Positions 1 to 9,600 of a stretch of DNA of 56,657 nt are shown here, one piece after another. The stretch is from Lachnospiraceae bacterium (lineage in GTDB: Bacteria > Bacillota > Clostridia > Lachnospirales > Lachnospiraceae). Location: the NCBI GenBank assembly GCA_017555455.1, contig JAFZGJ010000135.1, forward strand, positions 1 through 56,657. The letters are read 5' to 3'. Made by a program: the position numbers and the translations under genes. The notes under the pieces are model-generated. The model had not been told where the DNA came from. It made no database searches and was given only the letters and a program-made list of their open reading frames with translations. Every line of letters begins with the position of its first letter. The first letter of the stretch is position 1.

Positions 1-28
1 AAGTAAAAAACCAAACGGAGGTAAAGAC

Positions 29-778
29 ATGAGCGTTATTTCAATGAAACAGTTATTAGAAGCAGGTGTTCATTTTGGACATCAGACAAGAAGATGGAAT
101 CCTAAAATGGCTCCATACATCTTCACAGAAAGAAATGGTATTCACATCATCGACTTACAGAAATCTGTAGGTAAAGTAGATGAAGCTTACAAAGCAATTT
201 CTGATATTGCTAACGAAGGTGGTACAATTCTTTTCGTAGGTACAAAGAAACAGGCTCAGGATGCTGTAAAAACAGAAGCTGAAAGATGTGGAATGTACTA
301 TGTAAATGAAAGATGGTTAGGTGGTATGCTTACTAACTTCAAAACCATCCAGTCCAGAATTGCCAGATTAAAAGCAATTGAAACAATGGCAGAAGATGGA
401 ACATTTGATGTTCTTCCTAAAAAAGAAGTAATCCAGATTAAAAAAGAATGGGAAAAATTAGAAAAGAACTTAGGTGGTATCAAAGATATGACAAGAGTAC
501 CTGATGCTATTTTCGTAGTTGACCCTAAAAAAGAAAAAATCTGTGTTCAGGAAGCTCATAGCTTAGGAATTACATTAATCGGTATCGGTGATACAAACTG
601 TGATCCTGAAGAATTAGATTACATCATTCCTGGTAACGACGATGCTATCAGAGCAGTAAAATTAATCGTTGCTAAAATGGCAGATGCTGTTATTGAAGCT
701 AATCAGGGTGAAGCTGTTTATACAGAAGTTGTAGAAACAGAAGCAACTGATATGGAAGAAGTAGTTGACGCTGAATAA
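29..778 (+). CDS. rpsB: 30S ribosomal protein S2
   Basis: Small-subunit protein S2, which binds 16S rRNA and S1 late in 30S assembly. The 249-residue product opens with the family signature [22 protein letters not shown] and carries the conserved WLGGMLTNF stretch near residue 96 and the PDAIFVVD stretch near residue 160; length matches the family. An AACGGAGG ribosome binding site precedes the ATG. The C-terminal tail is acidic, as is common in Clostridia. It is followed by tsf, the usual partner, after 200 bases containing a perfect palindrome and a plausible promoter. Identification is secure. Confidence 0.98.
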   Translation: MSVISMKQLLEAGVHFGHQTRRWNPKMAPYIFTERNGIHIIDLQKSVGKVDEAYKAISDIANEGGTILFVGTKKQAQDAVKTEAERCGMYYVNERWLGGMLTNFKTIQSRIARLKAIETMAEDGTFDVLPKKEVIQIKKEWEKLEKNLGGIKDMTRVPDAIFVVDPKKEKICVQEAHSLGITLIGIGDTNCDPEELDYIIPGNDDAIRAVKLIVAKMADAVIEANQGEAVYTEVVETEATDMEEVVDAE

Positions 779-802
779 TTTATCAACAATAGCTAATTGA
801 TA

Positions 803-830
803 TGTAAGGAAACTATATAGTTTCCTTACA
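803..830 (+). promoter_or_regulatory. 28-nt perfect palindrome between rpsB and tsf
   Basis: TGTAAGGAAACTAT and its exact complement follow each other without a gap. The transcript would form a strong hairpin. No uninterrupted T tract follows, so this is more likely an attenuator, RNA-processing or stability element (or a protein-binding palindrome) than a plain terminator. Confidence 0.6.
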
Positions 831-868
831 TTGATTTAAGCGAAGTCATTTGTAAATAAATTTTTTGT

Positions 869-898
869 TTGCAATATGAACTAAAATCGAAGTATATT
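869..898 (+). promoter_or_regulatory. Candidate sigma-A promoter for tsf
   Basis: TTGCAA (869-874) and TATATT (893-898) are separated by 18 bases and lie 80 bases upstream of the tsf start. This could give tsf expression independent of rpsB. Judged from consensus only. Confidence 0.4.
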
Positions 899-978
899 AG
901 TTGGTTTGTGAAAATCACTAATTAAGATAATAAACTATCAATTTAATTCTCGCAAAATGCGGGAGAATGGAGGATACA

Positions 979-2070
979 ATGGCTATTACAGCAGCAATGG
1001 TAAAAGAATTGAGAGAAATGACCGGTGCAGGTATGATGGACTGCAAAAAAGCATTAACTGAAACAAATGGAGATATGGATGCAGCTGTTGAAGTTTTAAA
1101 GAAAAGCGGTGCAGCTAAGATGGAAAAGAAAGCTTCCAGAATTGCAGCTGAAGGTATTACTCGTGTTGCAGTTGAAGGTAATGTAGCAGTTGTAACAGAA
1201 GTTAACTCTGAAACAGACTTCGTTGCAAAAAATGAAACATTCCAGGAATTTGTACAGTTAGTAGCTAACAATGCACTTGCTTCCGGTTTGAACGGTGGTA
1301 ATAATGGTGAAGATATCGAAGCACTTCTTGAAATGAATGGTCTTAAAGACGTATTAGTTGAAAAAACTGCTACTATCGGAGAAAAATTATCTGTACGTAG
1401 ATTTGCAAAAGTTACAGGTGACTGTGTTGCAAGCTATATTCATGCAGGTGGAAAAATTGGTGTTATCGTAGCAGCTAATGGTTCAGCTGATGTTAAAGAA
1501 GCTCTTACAGATGTAGCTATGCAGATTGCAGCTATGAATCCGGAATACATCAGCAGAGCTGATATTGCTCAGGAAGCAATTGCTAAAATGAGAGAAATCA
1601 TTGTAGATTCTTCTTTAAATGATCCTGCATCTCTTCCAAAACCAATCTTAAATGCTTTAATTAGCAAAGCTTGTACAGGAAAAGTATGGAGTGATGAAGA
1701 TATCGCAATTTATGAAGAAAAGAAGAGCAACATGAATTACTTATTCAACTTCCTTTCTAAAGAAGCAAAAGCACAGCTTGTAGAATTAGCTATGGCAGAC
1801 AAAGCTAATATCGTAGCTGATAAGATTTTCAATGGTGCAGTTGAAGGTCGTGTTTCTAAACAGTTAAAGGATATTTGCTTATTAGATCAGACTTATGTAA
1901 AAGCAGAAGATGGAAAACAGACTGTAGGACAGTATCTTGCAACAGTTGCTAAAGCAGTAGGTGCTGAACTTACTCTTACAAGCTTTGTTCGTTTTGAAAC
2001 TGGTGAAGGTATCGAAAAGAAAGTTGATGACTTCGCAGCAGAAGTTGCAGCACAGGTAGCTGGAAACTAG
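979..2070 (+). CDS. tsf: Elongation factor Ts, longer than usual
   Basis: EF-Ts is the guanine-nucleotide exchange factor that recycles EF-Tu-GDP. The N-terminal UBA-like domain (MVKELREMTGAGMMDCKKAL, residues 7-26) and the TDFVAKN exchange motif (residues 79-85) are intact, and the C-terminal ICLLDQTYVK block is at about residue 299. The start at 979 has a GGAGG site; an in-frame ATG at 967 is less well placed. At 363 residues it is clearly longer than the 280-310 typical of the family. The extra length falls between about residues 205 and 285, before the conserved NGAVEGRVSKQLK segment. A strong terminator follows. Confidence 0.96.
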   Translation: MAITAAMVKELREMTGAGMMDCKKALTETNGDMDAAVEVLKKSGAAKMEKKASRIAAEGITRVAVEGNVAVVTEVNSETDFVAKNETFQEFVQLVANNALASGLNGGNNGEDIEALLEMNGLKDVLVEKTATIGEKLSVRRFAKVTGDCVASYIHAGGKIGVIVAANGSADVKEALTDVAMQIAAMNPEYISRADIAQEAIAKMREIIVDSSLNDPASLPKPILNALISKACTGKVWSDEDIAIYEEKKSNMNYLFNFLSKEAKAQLVELAMADKANIVADKIFNGAVEGRVSKQLKDICLLDQTYVKAEDGKQTVGQYLATVAKAVGAELTLTSFVRFETGEGIEKKVDDFAAEVAAQVAGN

Positions 2071-2122
2071 ACGAACCAAATCCGTAGGATGAAGGTAAGA
2101 GAATACAATATAGTATAAAAGT

Positions 2123-2159
2123 AACCGGAGAAATTGTTTGAAATTTCTCCGGTTTTTTT
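2123..2159 (+). terminator. Rho-independent terminator after tsf
   Basis: ACCGGAGAAATT pairs with AATTTCTCCGGT around a short loop and is followed by a run of T. It ends the rpsB-tsf unit. Confidence 0.9.
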
Positions 2160-2233
2160 GTGCTTTGTTTGACAAAAGTATGACAGTAAGTTAACATGAA
2201 GATATGATTTTTTGTTTATGAAGGGAAAAAGCA

Positions 2234-3355
2234 ATGACGGAAAGAAAACATAAGAATAAATATATAAGAAAATATGAAGAATATTATACAGATGTAGTGG
2301 ATTATTCCATAGAAGTACATCAAAAATTTGCATCACATAATACATTTATGTTTTTTATATATGGACTGGGACTTAGTATTATTGATATTGACTTCCCCCA
2401 ATTAGTATGTGTGCTTTGTTTTGCTATGTCCGGGATTTCGTTTGCTACATTTTTTCTAATGAAATATCATTTTTCAAAATATAAGAAGAATGTAATTATG
2501 TTTTCTAATGGATATTTGATAGTTTTTTTGCTTTTATTAACTATCATGTATTTTTACCATCCAAGCAATATTGCTAATACAATTTTATTATGTACCATAA
2601 TAACTACGGCAATGACCAGTATGATGCCATTACATTATATTCCGATTATGTTGGGAGTTTTTTGTTTGGATTTAAGCATGTATTTTTTTCTAACACCAAT
2701 GGGGGATGTGGTAGAGATTGTAGGTCATGTTTTAAATGATGTACTTATTATAGCATTTGCGTTAGGAATTAATATTCTGTATTCTGATATGAAATTTAAA
2801 GAGTTTAAGCAGAAGCATTTTCTACAAAATGAGTCTTATCATGATCCATTGACAAAGATATATAACCGTAGGTATATGGAACGCTATGTAGAAATGAATT
2901 TAGATGTTACAGAAGCTTGTGCAGTCTTTTTGATTGATATTGATAATTTTAAGACGGCCAATGATGAATTAGGACATGAGACTGGAGATGTGCTTCTTTG
3001 TAGAATCAGTGATATTTTAAAAAGTAATTTCCGTAAGACAGATTGTGTGGCCAGAATCGGAGGAGATGAATTTGTTATCCTCATGCCTCATGTAACGGAT
3101 AGAACCCATGTGGTTAATAAGGCGAAAACTATTTTAAAAGAATTTCCTATGGTACTTCATAATGAAGATGGGAAAAAAAAGGTTGTGGTTTCTTTAAGTA
3201 TAGGTATTATTTTTACCAAATCAGGGGAAGCCATTGAATATGAGGAACTTTATCGCAGGGCAGACAGTTTTATGTATAAGGCAAAGAAAAACGGAAAGGG
3301 CTGTGCTGTTATGGAGTTAAAAGGCGGGAAAGAGCAGATAATTTCTATAACATAA
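2234..3355 (+). CDS. Membrane diguanylate cyclase (GGDEF)
   Basis: Probable diguanylate cyclase making the second messenger cyclic-di-GMP from two GTP at the membrane. Residues 1-190 form a run of hydrophobic segments (about six membrane spans) resembling a MASE-type sensory region, with no periplasmic domain of size. The C-terminal GGDEF domain is intact: the GGDEF motif is at residues 276-280 and a canonical RxxD inhibitory site (RKTD) sits five residues before it, so product inhibition is expected. The neighbour is a double HD/HD-GYP protein, so synthesis and breakdown are probably paired. The ribosome binding site (AGGGAAAA) is weak. The sensed signal cannot be told. Confidence 0.9.
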   Translation: MTERKHKNKYIRKYEEYYTDVVDYSIEVHQKFASHNTFMFFIYGLGLSIIDIDFPQLVCVLCFAMSGISFATFFLMKYHFSKYKKNVIMFSNGYLIVFLLLLTIMYFYHPSNIANTILLCTIITTAMTSMMPLHYIPIMLGVFCLDLSMYFFLTPMGDVVEIVGHVLNDVLIIAFALGINILYSDMKFKEFKQKHFLQNESYHDPLTKIYNRRYMERYVEMNLDVTEACAVFLIDIDNFKTANDELGHETGDVLLCRISDILKSNFRKTDCVARIGGDEFVILMPHVTDRTHVVNKAKTILKEFPMVLHNEDGKKKVVVSLSIGIIFTKSGEAIEYEELYRRADSFMYKAKKNGKGCAVMELKGGKEQIISIT

Positions 3356-3414
3356 TACAAGGAAAAAATGTTTATTACATAAATATACTATAAAGAAAAT
3401 GGAATCATATTTTA

Positions 3415-4656
3415 ATGAATATATTAGGAAACAGTAATTGTATTATGCATATTATTAGTAATATGCTGAAAATACAAAATTCTCAATTGGTGGATCATGG
3501 AAGCCGGGTAGGATATCTGGTAGCAAAGATGTTAGAAAAAAAAGGTGTAGGAGAAAGAGAAATTACAGATGCCTACATTTTAGGATTACTTCATGATGTG
3601 GGTGCTTATAAAACAGAGGAGATTGATAAACTTGTTCAGTTTGAGAATAAACAGGTGTATGACCATTCCATATACGGTTATTTGATATTAAAATTGTCAG
3701 AAGTAATGACAGGGAAAGAAGATGCTATTTTATATCATCATACTCCGTGGGAAAAGTTAAAGCAGGTGGGAAGCGAAAATAAGCAACTGGCGAATTTGAT
3801 ATTCCTGGCAGACCGCGTGGAAATCTATTTAAGAACGAAAAAGATTCCTATTGAAATGGAAAAATTAGATAAAACCAATTGTTTTTCAAAGGAAAATTTA
3901 CAGTTATTTTGTGAAACAGAACAAGCTTTTGAGGTACAAAAACGTTTATTGGACGGAAGCTATATTAATGATACAGAAAAGTATTTGTACCGGACAGAGT
4001 TTTCAGAGGATGAACTCAGAAAATTAATTCGAATGGTTGCCTTTTTAATTGATTTCCGGAGCGAAAGTACAGTAACCCATACAATAACTATGGTAAGTGC
4101 TGCAGTAGTGATTGCAAAATTAATGGGATTGGAACAGCAAGAGATAGATGAAATTTATACAGGAGCATATATTCATGATTTGGGAAAAGTAGCGATTCCG
4201 TTAGAGGTTTTGGAAAAGCCGGGAAGACTGGATTATGATGAAATGGAAATCATGAAGACCCATATTATTCTTACGGGAAATATTATCAGTGGCCATGTTA
4301 GTGATAATGTTTATAAAATTGCTATGAGGCATCATGAAAAGCTGGATGGAAAAGGTTATCCTTATGGAATAAAGGAAGAAGAATTATCTTTAGCAGAAAA
4401 AATAGTAGCCGTTGCCGATATTTTTAGTGCATTAACAGGTAAAAGAAGTTATAAAGACAGTATGCCAAAAGATAAGGTAGTGGCGATTATGCAGCAGATG
4501 GCACAAAATCATCAAATTGCTAAAGATGTGGTTGATATATTGATTTTAAATTATGAAGTAATAGAACAGCAGGTGGACCGTGAATGCGGTTTTATTATAC
4601 ATAAATATGAAGAAATTAAAGAATCCTATATAAAGATAAAAAAATATGTTAATTAA
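3415..4656 (+). CDS. Double HD / HD-GYP domain protein, probable cyclic-di-GMP phosphodiesterase
   Basis: A soluble 413-residue protein with two HD domains. The first (residues about 25-140) has LLHD at residues 58-61 and an HH pair near residue 112. The second (residues about 215-390) is a full HD-GYP domain: IHDLGK at 253-258, RHHEKLDGKGYP near 305-318 and VADIFSALT near 330-345. Families of this type hydrolyse cyclic-di-GMP to pGpG or GMP, usually with a metal-binding H/D set as seen here. It follows the GGDEF gene by 60 bases in the same direction, giving a make/break pair. The first HD domain may be regulatory. Confidence 0.88.
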   Translation: MNILGNSNCIMHIISNMLKIQNSQLVDHGSRVGYLVAKMLEKKGVGEREITDAYILGLLHDVGAYKTEEIDKLVQFENKQVYDHSIYGYLILKLSEVMTGKEDAILYHHTPWEKLKQVGSENKQLANLIFLADRVEIYLRTKKIPIEMEKLDKTNCFSKENLQLFCETEQAFEVQKRLLDGSYINDTEKYLYRTEFSEDELRKLIRMVAFLIDFRSESTVTHTITMVSAAVVIAKLMGLEQQEIDEIYTGAYIHDLGKVAIPLEVLEKPGRLDYDEMEIMKTHIILTGNIISGHVSDNVYKIAMRHHEKLDGKGYPYGIKEEELSLAEKIVAVADIFSALTGKRSYKDSMPKDKVVAIMQQMAQNHQIAKDVVDILILNYEVIEQQVDRECGFIIHKYEEIKESYIKIKKYVN

Positions 4657-4704
4657 AATATTAAGAAAATATTAATGATTTCAATGGTTAAGTTTAATAA
4701 AAAT

Positions 4705-4754
4705 AAGATACGATGTATGAAGCACAAGGAAAGTGTAAGCAGTATCTTGTTTTC
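4705..4754 (+). terminator. Possible terminator before pepT
   Basis: AAGATAC and GTATCTT flank a long arm and a T-rich stretch (TTGTTTT) follows. The loop is long and only partly paired, so this is tentative. Confidence 0.4.
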
Positions 4755-4779
4755 TGGTTTGTAAACGGAAAGGAAGAAT

Positions 4780-6015
4780 ATGAACAGTAATGTAGTAAAA
4801 AGATTTTTAAATTATATTAAGGTAGATACCAGATCAGACGAAAATTCAACCTCTTTTCCGAGTACTGAAAAACAGAAAAATCTGGGAAAAATTCTAGCAC
4901 AGGAAATGACCGGATTAGGAATTTCAGAGGTATATTTTGATGAAGAATTAGGTTATGTTTATGGAAAAATTCCTGCTAACGATGGTGGAATCAGTCCTAA
5001 AACAATAGCATTTATTGCCCATATGGATACAGCACCGGATATTTCGGGAGAAGTAACAAATCCTCAGTTTGTAGAAAATTATCAAGGACAGGATATCTTA
5101 TTAAATGAGGAACTTGGAATTAAACTTACCACAAAAAAGTTTCCGGAGTTAAAAGAATATGTTGGTAAAACATTAATTACTACAGACGGTACTACTCTTT
5201 TAGGAGCTGATGATAAGGCCGGTATCGCTGAAATTATGACAATGGCAGAAACATTACTTGCACATCCGGAAATCAAACATGGTCCGATTGCCCTTTGCTT
5301 TACACCGGACGAAGAAGTTGGCGGTGGTGTAGATCATATTAATCTGGAGCGTTTGGGTGCAGATTATGGTTATACGGTAGATGGCGGTGCATTGGGAGAA
5401 ATTGAATATGAAAATTTCAATGCTTCTTCTTGTGTTGTAAAGGTACAGGGAGTTAATGTTCATCCCGGAGAAGCAAAAAATAAAATGAAAAATGCAGCAC
5501 TAATTGCTATGGAATTTGAAATGATGCTTCCAAGAAGTGAAAAGCCGGAATATACTTGCGGATATGAAGGATTCTATCATCTGACAGATATGCAGGGAAA
5601 TGAAGAAAGCGCTAAATTAAATTATATTATCCGTGACCATGATAAGGAAAAATTTGAAATTAAGAAAGCATATTTAGAAAAATGCAAAGAATTCTTAAAT
5701 CAAAAATACGGAGAAGGGACTGTTACAGTAATTCAGAAAGATTCCTACTATAACATGAAAGAAAAAGTGGAACCGGAATATTTCTTTTTGGTAGAATATG
5801 CAAAAATGTGTATGGAAGAGTTGGAAATTGTTCCAAGAATCCAACCAATCAGAGGGGGTACCGATGGTGCCAGATTGTCTTACATGGGATTACCTTGCCC
5901 TAATCTTTGTGCAGGAGGCCATAATTTCCATGGACGATATGAATATGTGTGCGTAGAATCTATGGAAAAAATAGCAGAGCTTCTGGTTAAATTAGCAACA
6001 AAAAAATACGAATAA
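4780..6015 (+). CDS. pepT: Peptidase T (tripeptide aminopeptidase)
   Basis: A dinuclear-zinc M20 aminopeptidase that removes the N-terminal residue from tripeptides in the cytoplasm. The 411-residue length fits PepT. Visible M20 motifs are AHMDTAPD (metal ligands, about residue 80), GADDKAG (about 145), the general-base motif DEEVGGG (about 178), GGTDGARLS (about 360) and the terminal HGRYEYV. A good AAGGAAG site precedes the ATG. It is a stand-alone gene between the cyclic-di-GMP pair and a lipoprotein gene. Confidence 0.95.
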   Translation: MNSNVVKRFLNYIKVDTRSDENSTSFPSTEKQKNLGKILAQEMTGLGISEVYFDEELGYVYGKIPANDGGISPKTIAFIAHMDTAPDISGEVTNPQFVENYQGQDILLNEELGIKLTTKKFPELKEYVGKTLITTDGTTLLGADDKAGIAEIMTMAETLLAHPEIKHGPIALCFTPDEEVGGGVDHINLERLGADYGYTVDGGALGEIEYENFNASSCVVKVQGVNVHPGEAKNKMKNAALIAMEFEMMLPRSEKPEYTCGYEGFYHLTDMQGNEESAKLNYIIRDHDKEKFEIKKAYLEKCKEFLNQKYGEGTVTVIQKDSYYNMKEKVEPEYFFLVEYAKMCMEELEIVPRIQPIRGGTDGARLSYMGLPCPNLCAGGHNFHGRYEYVCVESMEKIAELLVKLATKKYE

Positions 6016-6125
6016 ATTTGTCCTGTTTTCTAAAGAGTAAGGACATATTTATAGAAAAAAGAGAAATACTAGAATTAAGCCTATATGGCAGACAGTAGTA
6101 TGAAAAAAGGAGATTATGAAAAAAG

Positions 6126-6761
6126 ATGAAGAAATTTTTAGTAACTATGTTAGCAGTTTCTATGGCAGCTAATTTGGTAGCATGTGGCTGTGGAACTACA
6201 AACAACAATGATGCAAATGTAGAAAATCAGGTAGAAGAATTACCGGCAGTAGATCCAGGAAACGCTCCTGCAGCGGCACCGGAGGATACTCCTGCAGAGA
6301 TGCCAACACCGGAAGTAGGAGAAGAAACTCAGACAGAAGAAAACGGTGCTGATATTTCAGGAGAAACAATTGGGGCGTTGTTAGCACAGGAATTCCATGC
6401 AATTAAGGCTGAAAATCCGGAAATTACAGCTCAGGAAATGGCAGATAAGATTCTCAGTAATCCGGTAATTCAATTTGGCGGAGCATCTATGGAAGTTCAG
6501 GAAGGTTTATTGACTGGATTTGGTAATGCTGAAATTACAGGATTTAACAGTGGTGTTATGTTTGCACCGATGATTGGAACTATTCCTTTTGTTGGTTATG
6601 TGTTTACTTTGGATGAAGGTGCAGATGTGGATGCATTTATGCAGGTTTTAAGTGATAATGCAGATCCCAGATGGAATATTTGTACTGAAGCAGAAGAAAC
6701 TGTAATTGAAAGCGCAGATAGCATGGTATTCTTTGTAATGTGTCCTGCACAGTTTGAATAA
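6126..6761 (+). CDS. Secreted lipoprotein of unknown function
   Basis: A 211-residue protein with a type II signal peptide: KK at residues 2-3, a hydrophobic core and the lipobox LVAC with the lipidated Cys at residue 20. A Pro/Glu/Ala-rich low-complexity linker (residues about 35-80) leads to a compact domain of about 130 residues of unrecognised family containing FAPMIGTIPFVGYVF. It should be tethered to the outer face of the membrane. The best AGGAG lies 15-20 bases upstream and better serves an out-of-frame ATG at 6116, so translation may be inefficient. A terminator follows directly. Confidence 0.8.
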   Translation: MKKFLVTMLAVSMAANLVACGCGTTNNNDANVENQVEELPAVDPGNAPAAAPEDTPAEMPTPEVGEETQTEENGADISGETIGALLAQEFHAIKAENPEITAQEMADKILSNPVIQFGGASMEVQEGLLTGFGNAEITGFNSGVMFAPMIGTIPFVGYVFTLDEGADVDAFMQVLSDNADPRWNICTEAEETVIESADSMVFFVMCPAQFE

Positions 6762-6779
6762 AAAGTAAAGTATTCATTG

Positions 6780-6807
6780 AGAACCCCTAAGAATAGGGGT
6801 TCTTTTT
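6780..6807 (+). terminator. Rho-independent terminator
   Basis: AGAACCCCTA pairs with TAGGGGTTCT and a T run follows. It closes the lipoprotein gene. Confidence 0.9.
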
Positions 6808-6882
6808 GGGTTATAAGGTTGATTCGTGGATATAATAAATGATATCATAAGCAAGAAGTAATTTGTTTAAGGAGGATATGCT

Positions 6883-8283
6883 ATGCTTTTTTCAAGCATA
6901 CCATTTTTATATTATTTTTTACCTGTAGTATTGATTTTATATTTTATAGTTCCAAAGAGCGGGAAAAATTTAGTTTTATTTCTTTCCAGCCTTTTCTTTT
7001 ACGGATGGGGAGAAAGCAGATATGTTTTTTTGATGCTGGCAGTCATAGGCTTGGGGTATGTTTTGGGACTTTTAATTGAAAAATATAGGGGACAAAAAAC
7101 AGGAAAGCAGTTTCTGTTTCTTGCCGTAATTTTAGATGTAAGTATTTTGGGATATTTTAAATATGCTGATTTTTTCATCGAGAACTTTAATATGTTGACA
7201 GGATTACAAGTGCCCTTATTAAAAATAGCTCTTCCTATTGGAATCAGTTTCTTTATATTCCAAATATTAAGCTATAATATTGATGTTTATAGGGGAAATG
7301 TAGAAGTACAAAAAAATCCTTTGCTTTTAGCCACTTATGTGGCTATGTTTCCTCAATTAATAGCAGGACCTATTGTAAGATATGTGGATGTGGAAAAGCA
7401 GTTAAGAACGAGAAAACATAGTATAGAATTGGCAGCAGTAGGAATTCGCAGATTTATGATTGGGTTGGCCAAAAAGGTTTTGATAGCTAATGCGTTAGGT
7501 GAGTGCTGTGCAGTATTTAAAACGTCTTCAGAAAAAAGTGTATTGTTCTTTTGGATGTATGGAATCGCTTTTATGCTTCATATTTATTTTGATTTTTCCG
7601 GTTATAGTGATATGGCTATCGGTTTAGGTAAAATCTTTGGGTTTCATTTTATGGAAAACTTTAACTACCCCTATATTTCAGAAAGTATAACCGAGTTTTG
7701 GAGACGCTGGCATATTTCTTTAGGTTCCTGGTTTCGGGATTATGTTTATATTCCCTTGGGGGGGAATCGTGTTTCAAAGTTAAGATGGATATTTAATATT
7801 ATTGCAGTTTGGTTTCTGACCGGATTTTGGCATGGAGCAGCATGGAATTTTATCCTGTGGGGAATTTATTTTGTTCTGTTTTTGATGATAGAGAAGTTCT
7901 TTCTTATGCCCTATTTAAGTAAAGCAAAGTTTTGGAATCATATTTATGTACTTTTCTTTGTGATGATTAGTTTTATGATATTTGATGCAGCTTCCTTGCC
8001 GGAGGCAATGAAAAATATAGTAGGCTTGTTTGGTATAGGTTCAGAAAAGCTGATTTCTACGGAAAGTGTTTATTATTTGAGAAATTATTTAGTAACGTTT
8101 CTGATTGCCATCATGGCTGCTACTCCCTTACCGGTTAAATTATATGAGAAAATGCAGAAAATTTCTTTTGGGAGAAAGGTGATCATGGTGGCAGAGCCTA
8201 TGATTATGGTGGCATTTTTAGTTATAATCACAGCATTTTTGGTGGATGGTTCCTTTAACCCGTTTTTATATTTCAGATTTTAG
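6883..8283 (+). CDS. MBOAT-family O-acyltransferase (AlgI/DltB-like)
   Basis: A 466-residue polytopic membrane protein of the MBOAT superfamily, which passes acyl groups (usually acetyl) across the membrane to extracellular polysaccharides. The family signatures are present: FWRRWHISLGSWFRDYVYIPLGG around residues 272-294 and TGFWHGAAWNFILWG around residues 313-327, the His near 317 being the usual catalytic residue. About ten hydrophobic segments are visible. An AAGGAGG site precedes the ATG. The next gene encodes a DHHW/AlgX-like protein, the normal partner of such transferases. The acceptor polymer is unknown. Confidence 0.93.
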   Translation: MLFSSIPFLYYFLPVVLILYFIVPKSGKNLVLFLSSLFFYGWGESRYVFLMLAVIGLGYVLGLLIEKYRGQKTGKQFLFLAVILDVSILGYFKYADFFIENFNMLTGLQVPLLKIALPIGISFFIFQILSYNIDVYRGNVEVQKNPLLLATYVAMFPQLIAGPIVRYVDVEKQLRTRKHSIELAAVGIRRFMIGLAKKVLIANALGECCAVFKTSSEKSVLFFWMYGIAFMLHIYFDFSGYSDMAIGLGKIFGFHFMENFNYPYISESITEFWRRWHISLGSWFRDYVYIPLGGNRVSKLRWIFNIIAVWFLTGFWHGAAWNFILWGIYFVLFLMIEKFFLMPYLSKAKFWNHIYVLFFVMISFMIFDAASLPEAMKNIVGLFGIGSEKLISTESVYYLRNYLVTFLIAIMAATPLPVKLYEKMQKISFGRKVIMVAEPMIMVAFLVIITAFLVDGSFNPFLYFRF

Positions 8284-8362
8284 GGATAAGACCGGAAAGC
8301 AGAGTGTTAGATTATTAAAAACGGTGAAAGTAAAAAGATAATACAGATTAGGAGCGGTGAAT

Positions 8363-9514
8363 ATGCAGGAATACTCTGAAAAAAATACAGAGAAAAAAGG
8401 AAAGAGCAGAGATTTTATTTTAGTAGCGGTTATGGCAGGAGCACTTTTGGGATTGTCTTTTTTATGCTGGGGAAAGCAGGATGACAGCTTCTCGGAAAGC
8501 GAAAGAAGAGTGTTGGCGAAATTCCCTGTATTTTCCATGGAAACAGTGTTGGAGGGGGAATTTATGGAAAAGTTTGAAACGTATTCCCTGGATCAGTTTC
8601 CATTTCGGGATTGGTTTCGGGGGATGAAAGCCATTGCCAATTATGGGTTGTTTCAAAAGAAAGACAATAATGATATTTATATTGTAAACGGCTATTTATC
8701 GAAAATGGAATATCCCGTGCAGTACCAAATGTTGGATTATGCAGCATCTCATATGGAAAAAATATATACTACGTATTTAAAACCATATAATAGCAAGTGT
8801 TATTTTTCGGTTGTTCCGGATAAAAACTTCTTTTTAGCACAGGAAAATGGTTATTTATCTATGGAGTATGAAGAATTGTTTTCTTATATGACAGAAAAAT
8901 TGCATTTTACCGAATATGTGGATATTACAGGATTATTGAGTTTGGAGGATTATTATAAAACAGATACTCATTGGAGACAGGAAAAAATAATCCCTGTGGC
9001 AGAGCATTTAAAAGACATTATGTTAAAAGGGGAAGAAGTTTTATCGAAAACAGAAAACTATGAGGTAAAGAAATTGGATCGTCCCTTTTATGGAGTATAT
9101 TATGGGCAGGCAGCATTGAATGTGGCGCCGGATGAATTGTATTATTTAAGTAGCCCGATATTAGAAAATTGTAAGGTTACAAGTTACGATACCGGCAAAC
9201 CAGTAGCTTCCGTTATTTATAACATGGAAAAATCCAAAGGACAGGATGCTTATGAACTATTTTTGTCAGGAACCAGTGCTTTGCAGGTAATTGAAAATCC
9301 TGCAATTTCAGAGGAAAGGGAACTACTTGTGTTTAGGGATTCATTTGGCAGCAGTCTGATTCCTTTGTTGGTGGATGAATATTCTAAAATTACAGTAATA
9401 GATACCCGTTATGTGAACAGTGCATTATTAGGAAATCTGGTGGATTTTCATGGACAGGACACTCTATTTCTATATAGTACCCTAATTTTAAATAATAGTA
9501 TGTCTATGCGATAA
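8363..9514 (+). CDS. DHHW-family (AlgX/SGNH-like) partner of the MBOAT protein
   Basis: A 383-residue protein with a single N-terminal membrane anchor (residues about 14-32) and an extracellular SGNH-like domain. The family's Asp-x-His-Trp motif appears as DTHW near residue 202 and the RDSFGSS nucleophile-type block near residue 322. Such proteins accept or complete acyl transfer to an exopolysaccharide outside the membrane. It follows the MBOAT gene by about 80 bases. The ATG at 8363 is preceded by GGAG at a good distance; an in-frame GTG at 8357 is less likely. Confidence 0.88.
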   Translation: MQEYSEKNTEKKGKSRDFILVAVMAGALLGLSFLCWGKQDDSFSESERRVLAKFPVFSMETVLEGEFMEKFETYSLDQFPFRDWFRGMKAIANYGLFQKKDNNDIYIVNGYLSKMEYPVQYQMLDYAASHMEKIYTTYLKPYNSKCYFSVVPDKNFFLAQENGYLSMEYEELFSYMTEKLHFTEYVDITGLLSLEDYYKTDTHWRQEKIIPVAEHLKDIMLKGEEVLSKTENYEVKKLDRPFYGVYYGQAALNVAPDELYYLSSPILENCKVTSYDTGKPVASVIYNMEKSKGQDAYELFLSGTSALQVIENPAISEERELLVFRDSFGSSLIPLLVDEYSKITVIDTRYVNSALLGNLVDFHGQDTLFLYSTLILNNSMSMR

Positions 9515-9600
9515 AAATAGTAGTGAAAATATAAGTAAAAAGAAATTGCAAAATAAATATCACATGTTGTTTAATGAGTAATATATCGATTTAATTTATC

